Assembly: GCF_002097715.1 (NCBI RefSeq)
Contig: NZ_CP020737.1
Location: 2,666,001-2,730,000, forward strand
Length of the DNA: 64,000 bases
Reading direction: 5' to 3'
From: Burkholderia ubonensis subsp. mesacidophila
Lineage (GTDB): Bacteria > Pseudomonadota > Gammaproteobacteria > Burkholderiales > Burkholderiaceae
How positions within the stretch are numbered: the stretch's first letter is position 1; each line of letters begins with the position of its first letter. The position numbers and the translations under genes were made by a program. The notes under the pieces are model-generated. The model saw nothing but the letters and a program-made list of their open reading frames with translations, ran no database searches and had not been told where the DNA came from. Of this stretch, positions 41,759-51,660 are shown one piece after another.

Positions 41759-42385
41759 TCAGAACGACGACCCCGGCTCGCGCAGGAACGCGGCCTCCTC
41801 TGCGGTCGACGCCCGCCCGAGAATCGCATTCCGGTGCGGGAACCGGCCGAAGCGCGCGATCACGGCCGCATGGCGCAGCGCAAAATCGTGATACCCGGCG
41901 CACCCCGCCTCCTCCCGAATCCCCTCGCATAGCTGCACGGCCTCTCGCTGGCTGTCCGGCGACTCGTCATGCTCGAACGGCAGATACGCAAATGCGCGGT
42001 GATGGCCGCTCGGCAGCCGGGCGTCCCAGCCGGCGGCGGCGAGCCGGCGCGCGCACGCGAGCGCCTTCGGGTCCGCGGCGAACGCGCGCGGCGTGCCGCG
42101 ATGAACGTTGCGCGAGAACTGGTCGAGCACGACGATCAGCGCGAGCGCGCCGAGCGGCGACGCGGCCCAGTGGTCGCAGGCGCCGCCGCACGCCGCGTCG
42201 AGCAGCGCGCCGTAGCGCTCGCGCAGCGCGACATCGAGCGCCGCGCCGCCGTTGAACCAGATCTTGCGCTTGTGGCCGAATTCCGCCGAGCCGGGCGCGC
42301 CGAACCAGAAATCCAGCACGTCGCGGGCGCGCGGATCGAGCGCCGCATCGTCGTCGTGCATGTTGTTCGTGTCATTCACCGTCAT
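41759..42385 (-). CDS. DUF924 family protein
   Basis: 208 residues, starting MTVNDTNNMHDDDAALDP at the ATG 42385, which overlaps the alaX stop. DUF924 signatures are DVLDFWFG, VVLDQFSRNVHRGTPRAF and HHRAFAYLPFEHDESPDSQ. A TPR-like helical fold is known for relatives; function unknown. Co-transcribed with alaX. Confidence 0.88.
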   Translation of the reverse strand: MTVNDTNNMHDDDAALDPRARDVLDFWFGAPGSAEFGHKRKIWFNGGAALDVALRERYGALLDAACGGACDHWAASPLGALALIVVLDQFSRNVHRGTPRAFAADPKALACARRLAAAGWDARLPSGHHRAFAYLPFEHDESPDSQREAVQLCEGIREEAGCAGYHDFALRHAAVIARFGRFPHRNAILGRASTAEEAAFLREPGSSF

Positions 42386-43113
42386 GCAAGCTCCAGGACG
42401 ACGCGCCGCGTGCGCGCGCTCTTCTTTTCGAGTTTCGCGACCCGCAGGCCGCCGATTTCCGACGTATTGCGCACGTGCGTGCCGCCGCAAGGCTGCAGGT
42501 CGACGCCGTCGATCCGCAGCAGCCGCACGCGGCCGAGGCCGATCGGCGGCGTCACGCTCATCGTGCGCACGAGCTCGGGCCGCGCGGCCATCTCGTCGTC
42601 GGTGATCCATTCGGTCGTGACCGGATGCGCGCCGCCGATCAGCTCGGCCAGCCGCCGCTCGACGTCGTCGCGGTCGATCGGCTCGGCCGTCGCGAAGTCG
42701 AGCCGCACGTAATCGGCCGTCACGCTGCAGCCGTCGACCGGATACGGCAGCACCGCGCACATCAGGTGCGCAGCCGTGTGCAGCCGCATGTGCCGGTAGC
42801 GGCGCGTCCAGTCGATTTCGGCGACCACGCGTGCGCCGGGCGCGAGCGCCGCGATGCCCGCCTCCTGCCCCGGCGCAGGCACGTGCGCGGCGTCGTCGGG
42901 CGTCGCGCCGTCGAATTTCGCCTTGCGCGTGTCGGCGATCGCGATCGATGCGCCGTCCGGCAGCGTCAGCACGCCGCTGTCGCCCGCCTGGCCGCCACCG
43001 AGCGGATAGAACACCGTGCGGTCGAGCCGGATGCCGTCTTCGCCGACCGCCGTGACGATCGCGTCGCAGCGCGTCAGGTACGCGTCTTCCCGAAACAAGG
43101 CATGGGTCGTCAT
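42382..43113 (-). CDS. Alanyl-tRNA editing protein AlaX
   Basis: 243 residues; a free-standing editing domain related to the C-terminal part of alanyl-tRNA synthetase, which hydrolyses mischarged Ser- or Gly-tRNA-Ala. Zinc ligands are visible as His112-x3-His116 (RLHTAAHLM) and Cys-x3-His (PCGGTHVRN). The glycine-rich YPLGGGQAGDSG motif is near residue 36. Length fits AlaX type II. Confidence 0.9.
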   Translation of the reverse strand: MTTHALFREDAYLTRCDAIVTAVGEDGIRLDRTVFYPLGGGQAGDSGVLTLPDGASIAIADTRKAKFDGATPDDAAHVPAPGQEAGIAALAPGARVVAEIDWTRRYRHMRLHTAAHLMCAVLPYPVDGCSVTADYVRLDFATAEPIDRDDVERRLAELIGGAHPVTTEWITDDEMAARPELVRTMSVTPPIGLGRVRLLRIDGVDLQPCGGTHVRNTSEIGGLRVAKLEKKSARTRRVVLELA

Positions 43114-43216
43114 CTGGCAGGTCTCGTCGTGAATGGGGTACAGCCAGTGTCGCGCGCGGCGGTGCGGCCGCCCAGACGCACTCCGGACGGCAGCCGGGCG
43201 GCGGCGTACCGGCCGA

Positions 43217-43627
43217 TCAACCGGGCCGGTTGCGCATCCAGTCGGCGGTGTCGTAGAACGAATGCATCAGCCGCTCGCGCAGCGGCTCGGGCAGGCCGAC
43301 GTCCTCCATCGCCCAGGCCATGCAGCGCAGCCACTGGTCGCGTTCGACCGACGCGATCGGGAACGGCAGGTGCCGCGCGCGCAGGCGCGGGTGACCGAAG
43401 CGGCTGATGTAGTGATCGGGCCCGCCGAGCCAGCCGCACAGGAACCAGAACAGCCTGTCGCGGGACCCGTCCAGCGACGCCGGATGCAGCGCGCGGATCT
43501 GCGCGAATTCCGGCTCGAGGTCCATCAGGTCGTAGAAGCGGTCCACCATCTCGCGCACGCGGCCTTCGCCGCCCACGAGTTCGAACGCGGTCGGTTGCGA
43601 CGGCGCGTCGTCATTCACATCGGTCAT
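43217..43627 (-). CDS. Group II truncated haemoglobin
   Basis: 136 residues from the ATG at 43627; a TTG nine bases earlier is possible. The proximal haem histidine lies in FGHPRLRARHLPFPI and the distal Tyr-B10 in MVDRFYDLMD. Group II globins bind oxygen and help with nitric oxide or redox stress. It lies 103 bp downstream of the alaX operon start's neighbour and is read on the same strand. Confidence 0.9.
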   Translation of the reverse strand: MTDVNDDAPSQPTAFELVGGEGRVREMVDRFYDLMDLEPEFAQIRALHPASLDGSRDRLFWFLCGWLGGPDHYISRFGHPRLRARHLPFPIASVERDQWLRCMAWAMEDVGLPEPLRERLMHSFYDTADWMRNRPG

Positions 43628-43669
43628 ACGAATCAATCGGAAATCAGGTCTTGGGGGCCGCCACGACGC

Positions 43670-46174
43670 TCACGCGTCGCGCAGCGACTGCAGCGCGGGG
43701 CGCCGGAGCACATTATGCAGGCTCAGCCAGCCGGCCGCACCCGCGCACGCGACGCCGGCCGCGATGCCGGCCGGCACGAGCCACGGATCGACCGCGAGCC
43801 GAAAATCGAACACGCGCGCCGCGAGCACCCAGCCGACGCCGAGCGCGCCCGCCGCCGCCAGCGCACCGGCCAACGCGCCGACGACGATGAATTCGGCGCG
43901 CTGCACCGCGCCGATCTGCGCACGCGATGCACCGAGCGCGCGCAGCAGCGCCGCCTCCCTCACCCGCTCGTCGCGCGAGCCGGCAAGCGCCGTGTAGAGC
44001 ACCAGCACGCCGGCCGCGAGCGTGAACACGAACAGGAACTGCACCGCGCCGATCACCTGCACCATCATGCGCTGCAATTGCGCGAGGATCGGCGCGACGT
44101 CGATCGCGGTCAGGTTCGGGTAGCGCGCGATCAGCGGATCGAGCAGCGACGCGCGCTCGGCCGGCAGGTGGAAGCTCGTCAGGTAGATCGCCGGATAATC
44201 CTTGAGCGTCGCGGGCGGCATCAGCACGAAGAAGTTGACGCGGAACGTGCCCCAGTCGAGCTTGCGCACGCTCGTGACCGGCGCCTCGACCGACAGGCCC
44301 GTCACGTCGAAGCGCAGCACGTCGCCGGGCTTCACGTTCAGCATCTGCGCGAGGCCGGCTTCGATCGAGATCTGCGGCGTCGCCGCCGTGCCGAACCAGT
44401 CGCCGGCCGTGATCCGGTTGTCGGGCGGCAGCTCGGTCGTATACGACAGGTTGAACTCGCGGTCGACGAGCCGGCGCGCGTCGTCGTTCTGGTAGGCGTC
44501 CGGATTCACCGGCTTGCCGTTGATCGCGACGAGGCGGCCGCGCACCATCGGCGCGGGCGCCGCGTCGCGCACGCCGTGCGCGGCGAGATACGCGGCGACA
44601 TCGGCGCGCTGGTCCGGCTGGATATCGATCAGGAACTGGTTCGGCGCGTCGGGCGGCGTCGACTGCCGCCAGCCGGCGATGAGGTCGTTGCGCGTGATCG
44701 CGATCAGCAGCAGGCACATCAGGCCGAGCGCGAGCGCGGTGATCTGCAGCGAACTCGCGGTGCCGCGCCGGTGCAGCGACGCGAGCGCGTAGCGCCAGCC
44801 GAGGCCCGCCGCGACGCGCCCGTTGCGCACCGCCCGCGCCCCCGCGAACAGCGCGAGCCTCGCGATCAGCGCGAAACCGACCAGCGCGCCGGCGAATCCG
44901 CCCGCGACGATCAGCCCGAGCTTCAGGCTGCCCGCGGCGGCGATCAGCAGCCCGGCGAACAGCACGATGCCGACCGCGTACGCCGCCCACGCGGTGCGCG
45001 CCGCGTCGCCCCATTCGCGCCGCAGCACGCGCACCGGCGGCACGCGCGTGAGCGGCGCGAGCGGCGGCAGCGCGAAGCCGAGCAGCAGCACCAGCGCCGC
45101 GCCGATGCCGATGGCGGCCGGCCACAGCGTCGGCGGCGGCAGCACGACGTCGATCAGGCCGCCGAGCGCCGCGAGCAGCACCCAGTGGCCGCCGTAGCCG
45201 AGCACGGCGCCGGCCACGCCGCCCGCGATGCCGATGCCGAGAAATTCGAGCGCGAACAGCGCGCCGAGCGTGCGGCGGCTGACGCCGAGGCAGCGCATCG
45301 TCGCGCAGCCGTCGAGATGGCGCCGCATGTAGCGCTGCGCGGCCATCGCGATCGCGACCGCCGCGAGCAGCGCGGTCAGGAGCGCGACGAGCGTCAGGAA
45401 ATGGCGGGCGCGGTCGAGCGTCTGGCGCACCTGCGGCTGCCCTTCCTGCAATGATTCAAGGCCGACGCCGCGCAACTTGCCGCCATCGACGCGCATGTGC
45501 GCATACGCCTCGAAGCGCGTGACCGCGTCGGCGTCGCCCGCCACCAGCAGGCGATAGGTGACGCGGCTGCCGTAGCCGGTGAGCCCGGTCGCGGCCAGCT
45601 CGTCGGCGCGCATCATCAGCCGCGGCGAGAAATTGACGAACGAGAAGCCGCGATCGAGTTCGCGGACGATCGACGCCGCGACCGTGAACGTGCGCAGCCC
45701 GACGCGCACGGTGTCGCCGGCCTTCAGGTGCAGCGCGTCGAGCAGCGCGGGATCGGCCCAGACCGTGCCGGGCGCGGGAATCGCGGCCGCCTTGCGGGCG
45801 GGCGCGCCCCCGGCCGGCGCAATCTCGACCGCGCCACGCAGCGGGTAGCCTGGCGACACGGCCTTTACGGCCGCGAGCCGCGCGGGCGGCGCATCGCCGG
45901 TCGCCTCGCCGACGGTCGAGCCGATCATGCTGGGGAAGATGGCCGTGGTCGCGGTGCGCAGCCCGAGCGCCCGGGCCTGCTGGTCGAACGACGGATCGAC
46001 CGGACGATCGCCGCGCACGACGAAATCGGCGCCGAGCATCTGGCGCGCATCGCGTTCGAGCCCCTGGCGCAGCCGGTCGGCGAGGAAGCCGACGCTCGTC
46101 AGCGCGGCGACCGCCAGCACCAGCGCGAGCACGAGCAGCGTCAGCTCGCCCGCGCGCCAGTCGCGCCCGGTCAT
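43670..46174 (-). CDS. ABC transporter permease, FtsX-like (YbbP type)
   Basis: 834 residues from the ATG at 46174 (MTGRDWRAGELTLLVLALVL). Two FtsX-type permease units, each with four helices and a large periplasmic segment between, as in YbbP/LolC-type proteins. The frame is open further upstream without a good start, so a few extra N-terminal residues are possible. No ATPase gene is adjacent, though the family usually has one nearby (ybbA). Substrate unknown; envelope lipid or protein export is the usual suggestion. Confidence 0.82.
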   Translation of the reverse strand: MTGRDWRAGELTLLVLALVLAVAALTSVGFLADRLRQGLERDARQMLGADFVVRGDRPVDPSFDQQARALGLRTATTAIFPSMIGSTVGEATGDAPPARLAAVKAVSPGYPLRGAVEIAPAGGAPARKAAAIPAPGTVWADPALLDALHLKAGDTVRVGLRTFTVAASIVRELDRGFSFVNFSPRLMMRADELAATGLTGYGSRVTYRLLVAGDADAVTRFEAYAHMRVDGGKLRGVGLESLQEGQPQVRQTLDRARHFLTLVALLTALLAAVAIAMAAQRYMRRHLDGCATMRCLGVSRRTLGALFALEFLGIGIAGGVAGAVLGYGGHWVLLAALGGLIDVVLPPPTLWPAAIGIGAALVLLLGFALPPLAPLTRVPPVRVLRREWGDAARTAWAAYAVGIVLFAGLLIAAAGSLKLGLIVAGGFAGALVGFALIARLALFAGARAVRNGRVAAGLGWRYALASLHRRGTASSLQITALALGLMCLLLIAITRNDLIAGWRQSTPPDAPNQFLIDIQPDQRADVAAYLAAHGVRDAAPAPMVRGRLVAINGKPVNPDAYQNDDARRLVDREFNLSYTTELPPDNRITAGDWFGTAATPQISIEAGLAQMLNVKPGDVLRFDVTGLSVEAPVTSVRKLDWGTFRVNFFVLMPPATLKDYPAIYLTSFHLPAERASLLDPLIARYPNLTAIDVAPILAQLQRMMVQVIGAVQFLFVFTLAAGVLVLYTALAGSRDERVREAALLRALGASRAQIGAVQRAEFIVVGALAGALAAAGALGVGWVLAARVFDFRLAVDPWLVPAGIAAGVACAGAAGWLSLHNVLRRPALQSLRDA

Positions 46175-46311
46175 GCGGATGGCCTGCCGGATCAGGTCGC
46201 GCCGGCCGAACCGGCCGGCATGCGCCGGCCCGGTCGCGTCACCGCGCCCGCCGGCTGGCGGCCTCGCCTCCGGCCGCGCCGCGGATGGTCGCCCGACGGA
46301 TGGCCGCCCCG

Positions 46312-46926
46312 TCAATCCCGCTTCCCGACCGAGTTGAGCCGCGACACCATGTGGTTCGCCATGCCCCGGAAGCCGCCCGACACGCCGCGCCACAGGCGCG
46401 GCAGCGCCCACGCCGAGCACGCGATGAAGGCCGCGAGCAGCACGAGGAACAGCAGCGGCACGAAGAACGCGAGCGCGAGCCCGCCGAACACGAGGCCGTC
46501 CTCGGTCGACGACGCGATCCAGTTCGAGATCGGCTCGGGGGACAGGTTGATCAGCGCGCGCGTGCCGGCCTTCGTGATGTGCGCGGCGCCGGCGAGCGAG
46601 CCGCCCGCGAGCCCGGCGACCGCGAGCACGGTCGGGTCGGCATGGCCGAGCGCGCCGGCCGCGAGCACGGCGCCGGCCGGAATGCGGATGAACGTATGCA
46701 CCGCGTCCCACAGCGAGTCGAACGCGGGAATCTTGTCGGCAAGGAATTCGGTGATCGCGAGCAGCGCCGCGGCGCCGATCACCCACGGCGACGTGAGGAC
46801 GGCAAGCGTATCGGGCAAGTGGAGCCAGCCGGCGCGCGCCAGCACGCCCGCGATCAGCACCGTCAGGTACAGGCGCAGGCCGCTCGCCCACGCCAGCCCC
46901 GCGCCGAGCGAAATGGCTTCGATCAT
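46312..46926 (-). CDS. DUF4126 family membrane protein
   Basis: 204 residues from the ATG at 46926 (MIEAISLGAGLAWASGLRLY). About five membrane helices, Gly/Ala-rich, with the DUF4126 pattern VLTSPWVIGAAALLAITEF and ITKAGTRALINLSPEPISNW. Function unknown. It precedes the FtsX-type permease by 137 bp. Confidence 0.82.
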   Translation of the reverse strand: MIEAISLGAGLAWASGLRLYLTVLIAGVLARAGWLHLPDTLAVLTSPWVIGAAALLAITEFLADKIPAFDSLWDAVHTFIRIPAGAVLAAGALGHADPTVLAVAGLAGGSLAGAAHITKAGTRALINLSPEPISNWIASSTEDGLVFGGLALAFFVPLLFLVLLAAFIACSAWALPRLWRGVSGGFRGMANHMVSRLNSVGKRD

Positions 46927-47113
46927 GGCCCTCTCCTTGCGCGTGACGTGCGCGTCGCCGATCGATTCTGGATGTGGCCGGCCGCGCGACGCGTGGCGCC
47001 GGCGGCATGCCGTGTCGCGCATGGCGCGCGACGGAACGGCAATCAGGCTCGAATGCGTTCCATTATAGACAGGCTCGCCGCGGGTCCGGCGCAAATCCCC
47101 ATGAGGAAAAACC

Positions 47114-47434
47114 TCAGGCGGCCGACGACAGCTTGAGGCCGATCAACCCGACGACGATCAGCGACGCGCTCGCGACGCGGGCGACGGTCAGCGCCTCGCC
47201 CATCATCACGATGCCGAACACGAACGCGCCGACCGCGCCGATGCCGGTCCACACCGCGTACGCGGTGCCGAGCGGCAGCTGGCGCAGCGCGAGCGCGAGC
47301 AGCCCGAAGCTGGCCAGCGCGGTGACGATCGTAAACACCGACGGCCCGAGCCGGGTGAACCCTTCCGACGATTTCAAGCCGGCCGCCCAGGCCACTTCCA
47401 GCAAACCGGCGATCAACAACAATACCCACGCCAT
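47114..47434 (-). CDS. sugE: Guanidinium exporter, SMR family (SugE/Gdx)
   Basis: 106 residues with four helices. The SMR proton/substrate glutamate is Glu13 ([13 protein letters not shown]). The signature [16 protein letters not shown] matches the guanidinium-exporter branch rather than the multidrug EmrE branch. A guanidine-II riboswitch lies directly upstream, which confirms the substrate. Starts at ATG 47434 with a GGAG site. Confidence 0.94.
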   Translation of the reverse strand: MAWVLLLIAGLLEVAWAAGLKSSEGFTRLGPSVFTIVTALASFGLLALALRQLPLGTAYAVWTGIGAVGAFVFGIVMMGEALTVARVASASLIVVGLIGLKLSSAA

Positions 47435-47457
47435 CTCGACGCGACTCCATGGATCCG

Positions 47458-47505
47458 ATGGGGTCGTCCCCGTTGAATCGAACGGCCCGGGGTCGTCCCC
47501 GGGCG
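47458..47505 (-). ncRNA. Guanidine-II (mini-ykkC) riboswitch
   Basis: Two hairpins, each capped by the loop ACGA: a distal one reading CCCGGGGACGACCCCGGG (47486-47503) and a proximal one reading GGGGACGACCCC (47460-47471), joined by a 14-base linker. Paired ACGR tetraloop hairpins are the hallmark of the mini-ykkC motif, which senses guanidine. The proximal hairpin ends about 25 bases before the sugE start, so it likely controls translation. Confidence 0.94.
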
Positions 47506-47511
47506 GCGCCG

Positions 47512-47520
47512 AGTATAGCA
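47512..47520 (-). promoter_or_regulatory. Extended -10 promoter of sugE
   Basis: On the minus strand TGCTATACT, an extended -10 element, lies seven bases before the first riboswitch hairpin, so the transcript should begin just before the aptamer. No clear -35 is seen, as is common with extended -10 promoters. Confidence 0.6.
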
Positions 47521-47553
47521 AGCGACCGGCGGATGCGACGGCGCGCGGCGCGC

Positions 47554-47841
47554 TCACTTCGACACGCGTTTCGGCGCGCCGGCGCCGACGCAGCGATCGT
47601 CGCGATACAGCGCCCATTCCTCGCACACGCGGCCGTCCTTGAACACGCACATGCCGACGTCGCCGCCCGGCGTGCTGCGGATCGCGTGCCGCCCGCCGAG
47701 CTTCACGCAGTTCACCGACGCCGGATTGGCCAGCGCGGTCTTCGGCGCGGGCGGCGAGGGCTGCCCGGGCGGCAGCGGTTGCGCACCTGCGCCGGACGCG
47801 GCGAGGGCCAGCACACAGGAGAAAGCCAGACGGACGGTCAT
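47554..47841 (-). CDS. DUF333 family secreted protein
   Basis: 95 residues from the ATG at 47841, chosen for its GAGGAG site and because a signal peptide follows directly ([20 protein letters not shown]). The mature part holds the DUF333 motif [16 protein letters not shown] and [20 protein letters not shown] with four cysteines. Sometimes labelled putative haemolysin without evidence. Function unknown. Confidence 0.85.
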   Translation of the reverse strand: MTVRLAFSCVLALAASGAGAQPLPPGQPSPPAPKTALANPASVNCVKLGGRHAIRSTPGGDVGMCVFKDGRVCEEWALYRDDRCVGAGAPKRVSK

Positions 47842-47967
47842 CGCATGCTCCTCGTTCGGTTGGGGCAACGGCCAGCATAACGGGGAATCGGCGTCCGGTG
47901 TGCGACTTCGGGGCCGGTTCACGCGAGGCGCACGCCGGCGCGCAGGTGCGGCACCACGGCACGGCGC

Positions 47968-48666
47968 TCAGGCCGCGCCGACCAGCCGGTAGCCGACGCC
48001 CGTCTCGGTGACGATGTACTCGGGTTGCGCCGGGTCGCGCTCGAGCTTCTGGCGCAGGTGCGCCATGTAGATGCGCAGGTAGTGATGGCTTTCGACGTGC
48101 GACGGCCCCCACACGTCGCGCAGCAGCTGGCGGTGCGTCAGCACGCGGCCCGCGTGGCGCACGAGCGTCGCGAGCAGGCGGTATTCGAGCGGCGTCAGGT
48201 GCACGATCTCGCCGTCGCGCCAGACCTGGCGCATCGCGAGATCGACGCTCACCGCGCCGAAGCTCACCTTCGGCGACTCGTTCGCGCCGCCCTGGTTGCG
48301 CCGCCGCAGCTGCGCGCGGATTCGCGCGCGCAGCTCGGACACGCCGAACGGCTTGGTCAGGTAGTCGTCGGCGCCGGCGTCGAGCGCGGCGACCTTCTCC
48401 TCCTCCTGCGTGCGCGCGGACAGCACGATGACCGGCACCTCGGACCAGCCGCGCAGCTCGCGGATCACGTCGAGGCCGTCGGTATCCGGCAGGCCGAGAT
48501 CGACGATCACCAGATCGGGCTTGCGGGTCGCCGCGTCGATCAGCCCCTGCTTGCCGGTCTCGGCCTCGAACACGGCGATGTCCTCCTCCTCGAGCGCGGC
48601 GCGCACGAAACGGCGGATCTGTTTTTCGTCCTCGATCAGGACGACGGTCAGGCTCGGTTCACTCAT
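47968..48666 (-). CDS. kdpE: Response regulator KdpE
   Basis: 232 residues, OmpR class. Receiver domain with acidic pair Glu12-Asp13, phospho-acceptor Asp56 (VIVDLGLPD) and Lys in YLTKPFG. C-terminal winged helix from about 130. It activates kdpFABC under potassium limitation. The start overlaps the kdpD stop by eight bases, so sensor and regulator are coupled. Confidence 0.96.
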   Translation of the reverse strand: MSEPSLTVVLIEDEKQIRRFVRAALEEEDIAVFEAETGKQGLIDAATRKPDLVIVDLGLPDTDGLDVIRELRGWSEVPVIVLSARTQEEEKVAALDAGADDYLTKPFGVSELRARIRAQLRRRNQGGANESPKVSFGAVSVDLAMRQVWRDGEIVHLTPLEYRLLATLVRHAGRVLTHRQLLRDVWGPSHVESHHYLRIYMAHLRQKLERDPAQPEYIVTETGVGYRLVGAA

Positions 48667-51514
48667 GGTCTTGCGGGGGTTCGGATGATGACGGCGCGAA
48701 CGGCAGCGCGTGCAGCGCCTCGGCTTCGTCGTCGGACACGGCGGGCGCCGCCGGCGGCGTGTCGACCGGCAGCGTGAACCAGAAGCGCGCGCCCGTCACG
48801 CGGCCGTCGGGCGCGGTGCGGTTGAGCGCACCGATTCTACCGCCGTGCGCCTCGACGATCGCGCGGCAGATCGCGAGCCCGAGGCCGATGCCGGGCGTCG
48901 CCGATTCCTTCTCGCCGCGCGTGAACTTGTCGAAGATCCGCGTTTCCATGCCCGGCGGCAGGCCCGGGCCGTGATCGTCGACGTGCACGCGCACGAACGG
49001 CAGGCCGTCCTCGGTCACGCACTGGGCGCCGATCTCGAGCGGCGTGTCGGCCGGCGTGTATTTCGCGGCGTTCTCGAACAGGTTGGTGAAGAGGCGCTCC
49101 ATCAGCACCGCGTCCATCTGCAGGAGCGGCAGGTCGGCCGGCAGCGCGACGCGCGCGGGATGCCGCGCGAGCACGCGCCGGCACGCGGCGAGCGCCGCAC
49201 CGACGGTCTCCTCGAGCAGCGACCACTGGCGCTTCAGCTGCAGGCTGCCGGCCTGCAGCCGCGCCATGTCGAGCAGGTTGGTGACGATGCCCGTCATCCG
49301 CAGCGCCTCGTCGTGGATCGACTCCACGAGTTCGCCCTCGCGCTCCGCGAGCCGCTCGCGCGCGACGGGGTCGCCGCCCTGCGCGGCCGCGCGCGCGTTC
49401 GCGAGCATCGACGAGAAGCCGACGATCGTCGTGAGCGGCGTGCGCAGGTCGTGCGAGATCGCCGACAGCAGTGAATTGCGCAGCCGCTCCGACTCCATGC
49501 TGACGAGCGCGTCGCGCGCGATCTCGACGTAATGCACGCGCTCGAGCGCGAGCGCGATCTGCGCGGCGAAGGCGTCGAGCATCCGCTGCTGCTCGGGCTC
49601 CTCGAGTTCGCGCGGGTCCGTCGACACGACCGCGAGCACGCCGCGCGTGCGCATCGGCGCCTTCAGCGGCAGGTACAGCGCGGCCGTGGCCGGCAGCGTG
49701 TCCGTGCCGTGGCCGGCCGGCTTCTGCTGGTCGTACACCCACTGGCCGACGTCGTTGTCGAGGTCGGGGCCCGTCAGCGTGACGGCCGCGTCCGGCTCCT
49801 CGATCTTCTGCTGCACCTTGTCGACGCTGTCCGGCAGCAGGATCGCGACGCGCGCGCGGAACACCTCGCTCACGTGCCGGCTGCCGATCTCGACGATCTG
49901 CTCGGTCGTCAGCGCCGCCGCCAGCTCGCGCGCCATCGCATAGATCGCGCCCGTGCGGCGCTCGCGCCGCTGCGCGACGCTCGCCTCGCGGGTCAGCGTC
50001 GACGTCAGGTGGCTGATCACGAGCGACGTCAGCAGCATCCCGAAGAACGTCAGCAGGTACTGCGTGTCGCTGACCGAGAACGACATGCGCGGCGGCACGA
50101 AGAAGAAGTCGAAGGCGGCCACCGACAGGAACGACTGCAGCACGCCCGGCCCGCGCCCGAGGCGCACCGCCGAGAACACCACGCCGAGCAGGTACAGCAT
50201 CACGAGGTTGGTCAGGTCGAGCCGCTCGGACACGGCGGTCGCGACCACGGTGATCGCCGCGCAGATCGCGGCCGCATACGCGTAGTGCCGCGGCGGCGAA
50301 CGGTGGCCGCCGAGGCGTGCGAACGCGTCGCGCCAGTCGCGCGCGCGCGCGTCGAGCGGGGCCGCGCGCACCTCGTCGCTCGCGGACGCGCGGATCAGCA
50401 TCAGGTCGACGTCGCCCGCGCGTTCCGCGAGCTTCTCGCCGAACGGCCGCGCGAACCAGCGCGCGAGCCCGGTCTTGCGCGAGCCGCCCGCGACGACCTT
50501 CGACACGTTGCGCACCTTCGCATAGCCGATCAGCGCGGCGACCGCGTCGCCGCCGGCGAGCGTGGCCGTCTCCGCGCCCAGCTCGGCGGCGAGCTTCAGC
50601 GCGTTCAGCGTGCGCTCGCGCTGCGCGTCGGGCAGACGCTGCAGCCGCGGCGTCTCGACGTAGACGGCGATCCAGTCGGCCTTCAGGCTCGCGGCAAGCC
50701 GCGCGGCCGCGCGCACCAGCGTCGGCGCCTCGGGCCCCGGCCCGACGCACACCAGCAGCCGCTCGCGCGCCTGCCAGATGCGCTGGATCGAGCGGTCGGC
50801 GCGGTACTCGCGCATCTGCGCGTCGACGCGGTCGGCCGTGCGCCGCAGCGCCAGCTCGCGCAGCGCGATCAGGTTGCCCTTGCGGAAGAAGTTGCGCACC
50901 GCGCGCTCGGCCTGCTGCGCGAGATAGACCTTGCCGTCGCGCATCCGCTCGAGCAGCTCCTCGGCGGGCAGGTCGACGAGCGTCACCTCGTCGGCCGCGT
51001 CGAACACGCGGTCGGGCACGGTCTCCCACACGCGAATGCCGGTGATCGCGCCGACCACGTCGTTCAGGCTCTCGAGGTGCTGGACGTTGACGGTCGTGTA
51101 GACGTCGATGCCCGCGTCGAGCAGTTCGTAGACGTCCTGCCAGCGCTTCAGGTGGCGCGCGCCCTGCACGTTCGAATGGGCGAGCTCGTCGACGAGAATC
51201 AGTTCGGGCTTGCGCGCGAGCGCGGCGTCGAGATCGAATTCGGCAAGCGCGCGGCCGCGGTAGTCGAGCTTCGCGAGCGGCAGCACGTCGAGGCCGTCGA
51301 GCAGCGCGGCGGTTTCGCTGCGGCCATGGGTCTCGACGATGCCGACGACGACGTCGACGCCCTCGTGCTTGCGCTGGCGCGCGGCCTGCAGCATCGCGTA
51401 GGTCTTGCCGACGCCGGCGGAGGCGCCGAAGAAGATCTTGAGCTGGCCGCGTCGCTGCTTTTCTTCGTCACGCTGCAGCTTGTCGAGAAGTTGGTCGGGA
51501 TCGGGGCGGTTCAT
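48659..51514 (-). CDS. kdpD: Sensor histidine kinase KdpD
   Basis: 951 residues, somewhat longer than E. coli KdpD (894). The N-terminal KdpD domain has a Walker A motif GASAGVGKTYAM at about 30-41, followed by a UspA-like domain, four closely spaced helices (about 410-510), a GAF-like segment, HisKA with the phosphorylated His at about 688 (ISHDLRTPLTT), and the HATPase domain (DHGPGLPPG, GIGLGLAICR). It senses low potassium and turgor. Confidence 0.96.
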   Translation of the reverse strand: MNRPDPDQLLDKLQRDEEKQRRGQLKIFFGASAGVGKTYAMLQAARQRKHEGVDVVVGIVETHGRSETAALLDGLDVLPLAKLDYRGRALAEFDLDAALARKPELILVDELAHSNVQGARHLKRWQDVYELLDAGIDVYTTVNVQHLESLNDVVGAITGIRVWETVPDRVFDAADEVTLVDLPAEELLERMRDGKVYLAQQAERAVRNFFRKGNLIALRELALRRTADRVDAQMREYRADRSIQRIWQARERLLVCVGPGPEAPTLVRAAARLAASLKADWIAVYVETPRLQRLPDAQRERTLNALKLAAELGAETATLAGGDAVAALIGYAKVRNVSKVVAGGSRKTGLARWFARPFGEKLAERAGDVDLMLIRASASDEVRAAPLDARARDWRDAFARLGGHRSPPRHYAYAAAICAAITVVATAVSERLDLTNLVMLYLLGVVFSAVRLGRGPGVLQSFLSVAAFDFFFVPPRMSFSVSDTQYLLTFFGMLLTSLVISHLTSTLTREASVAQRRERRTGAIYAMARELAAALTTEQIVEIGSRHVSEVFRARVAILLPDSVDKVQQKIEEPDAAVTLTGPDLDNDVGQWVYDQQKPAGHGTDTLPATAALYLPLKAPMRTRGVLAVVSTDPRELEEPEQQRMLDAFAAQIALALERVHYVEIARDALVSMESERLRNSLLSAISHDLRTPLTTIVGFSSMLANARAAAQGGDPVARERLAEREGELVESIHDEALRMTGIVTNLLDMARLQAGSLQLKRQWSLLEETVGAALAACRRVLARHPARVALPADLPLLQMDAVLMERLFTNLFENAAKYTPADTPLEIGAQCVTEDGLPFVRVHVDDHGPGLPPGMETRIFDKFTRGEKESATPGIGLGLAICRAIVEAHGGRIGALNRTAPDGRVTGARFWFTLPVDTPPAAPAVSDDEAEALHALPFAPSSSEPPQDHE

Positions 51515-51660
51515 GCGTCAGGGGAGCGAAACGCGCGATGCGCGTGTACGAGCATTGTTGATCCAAATCGCCACAAAAGGCAAAGACGGCGCAAGCGCCG
51601 TCGGGCAAACGCGCGTCCGGCGCGGATCGGGCCGCGCCGGACGCCGGGTGGGCATCGCGC

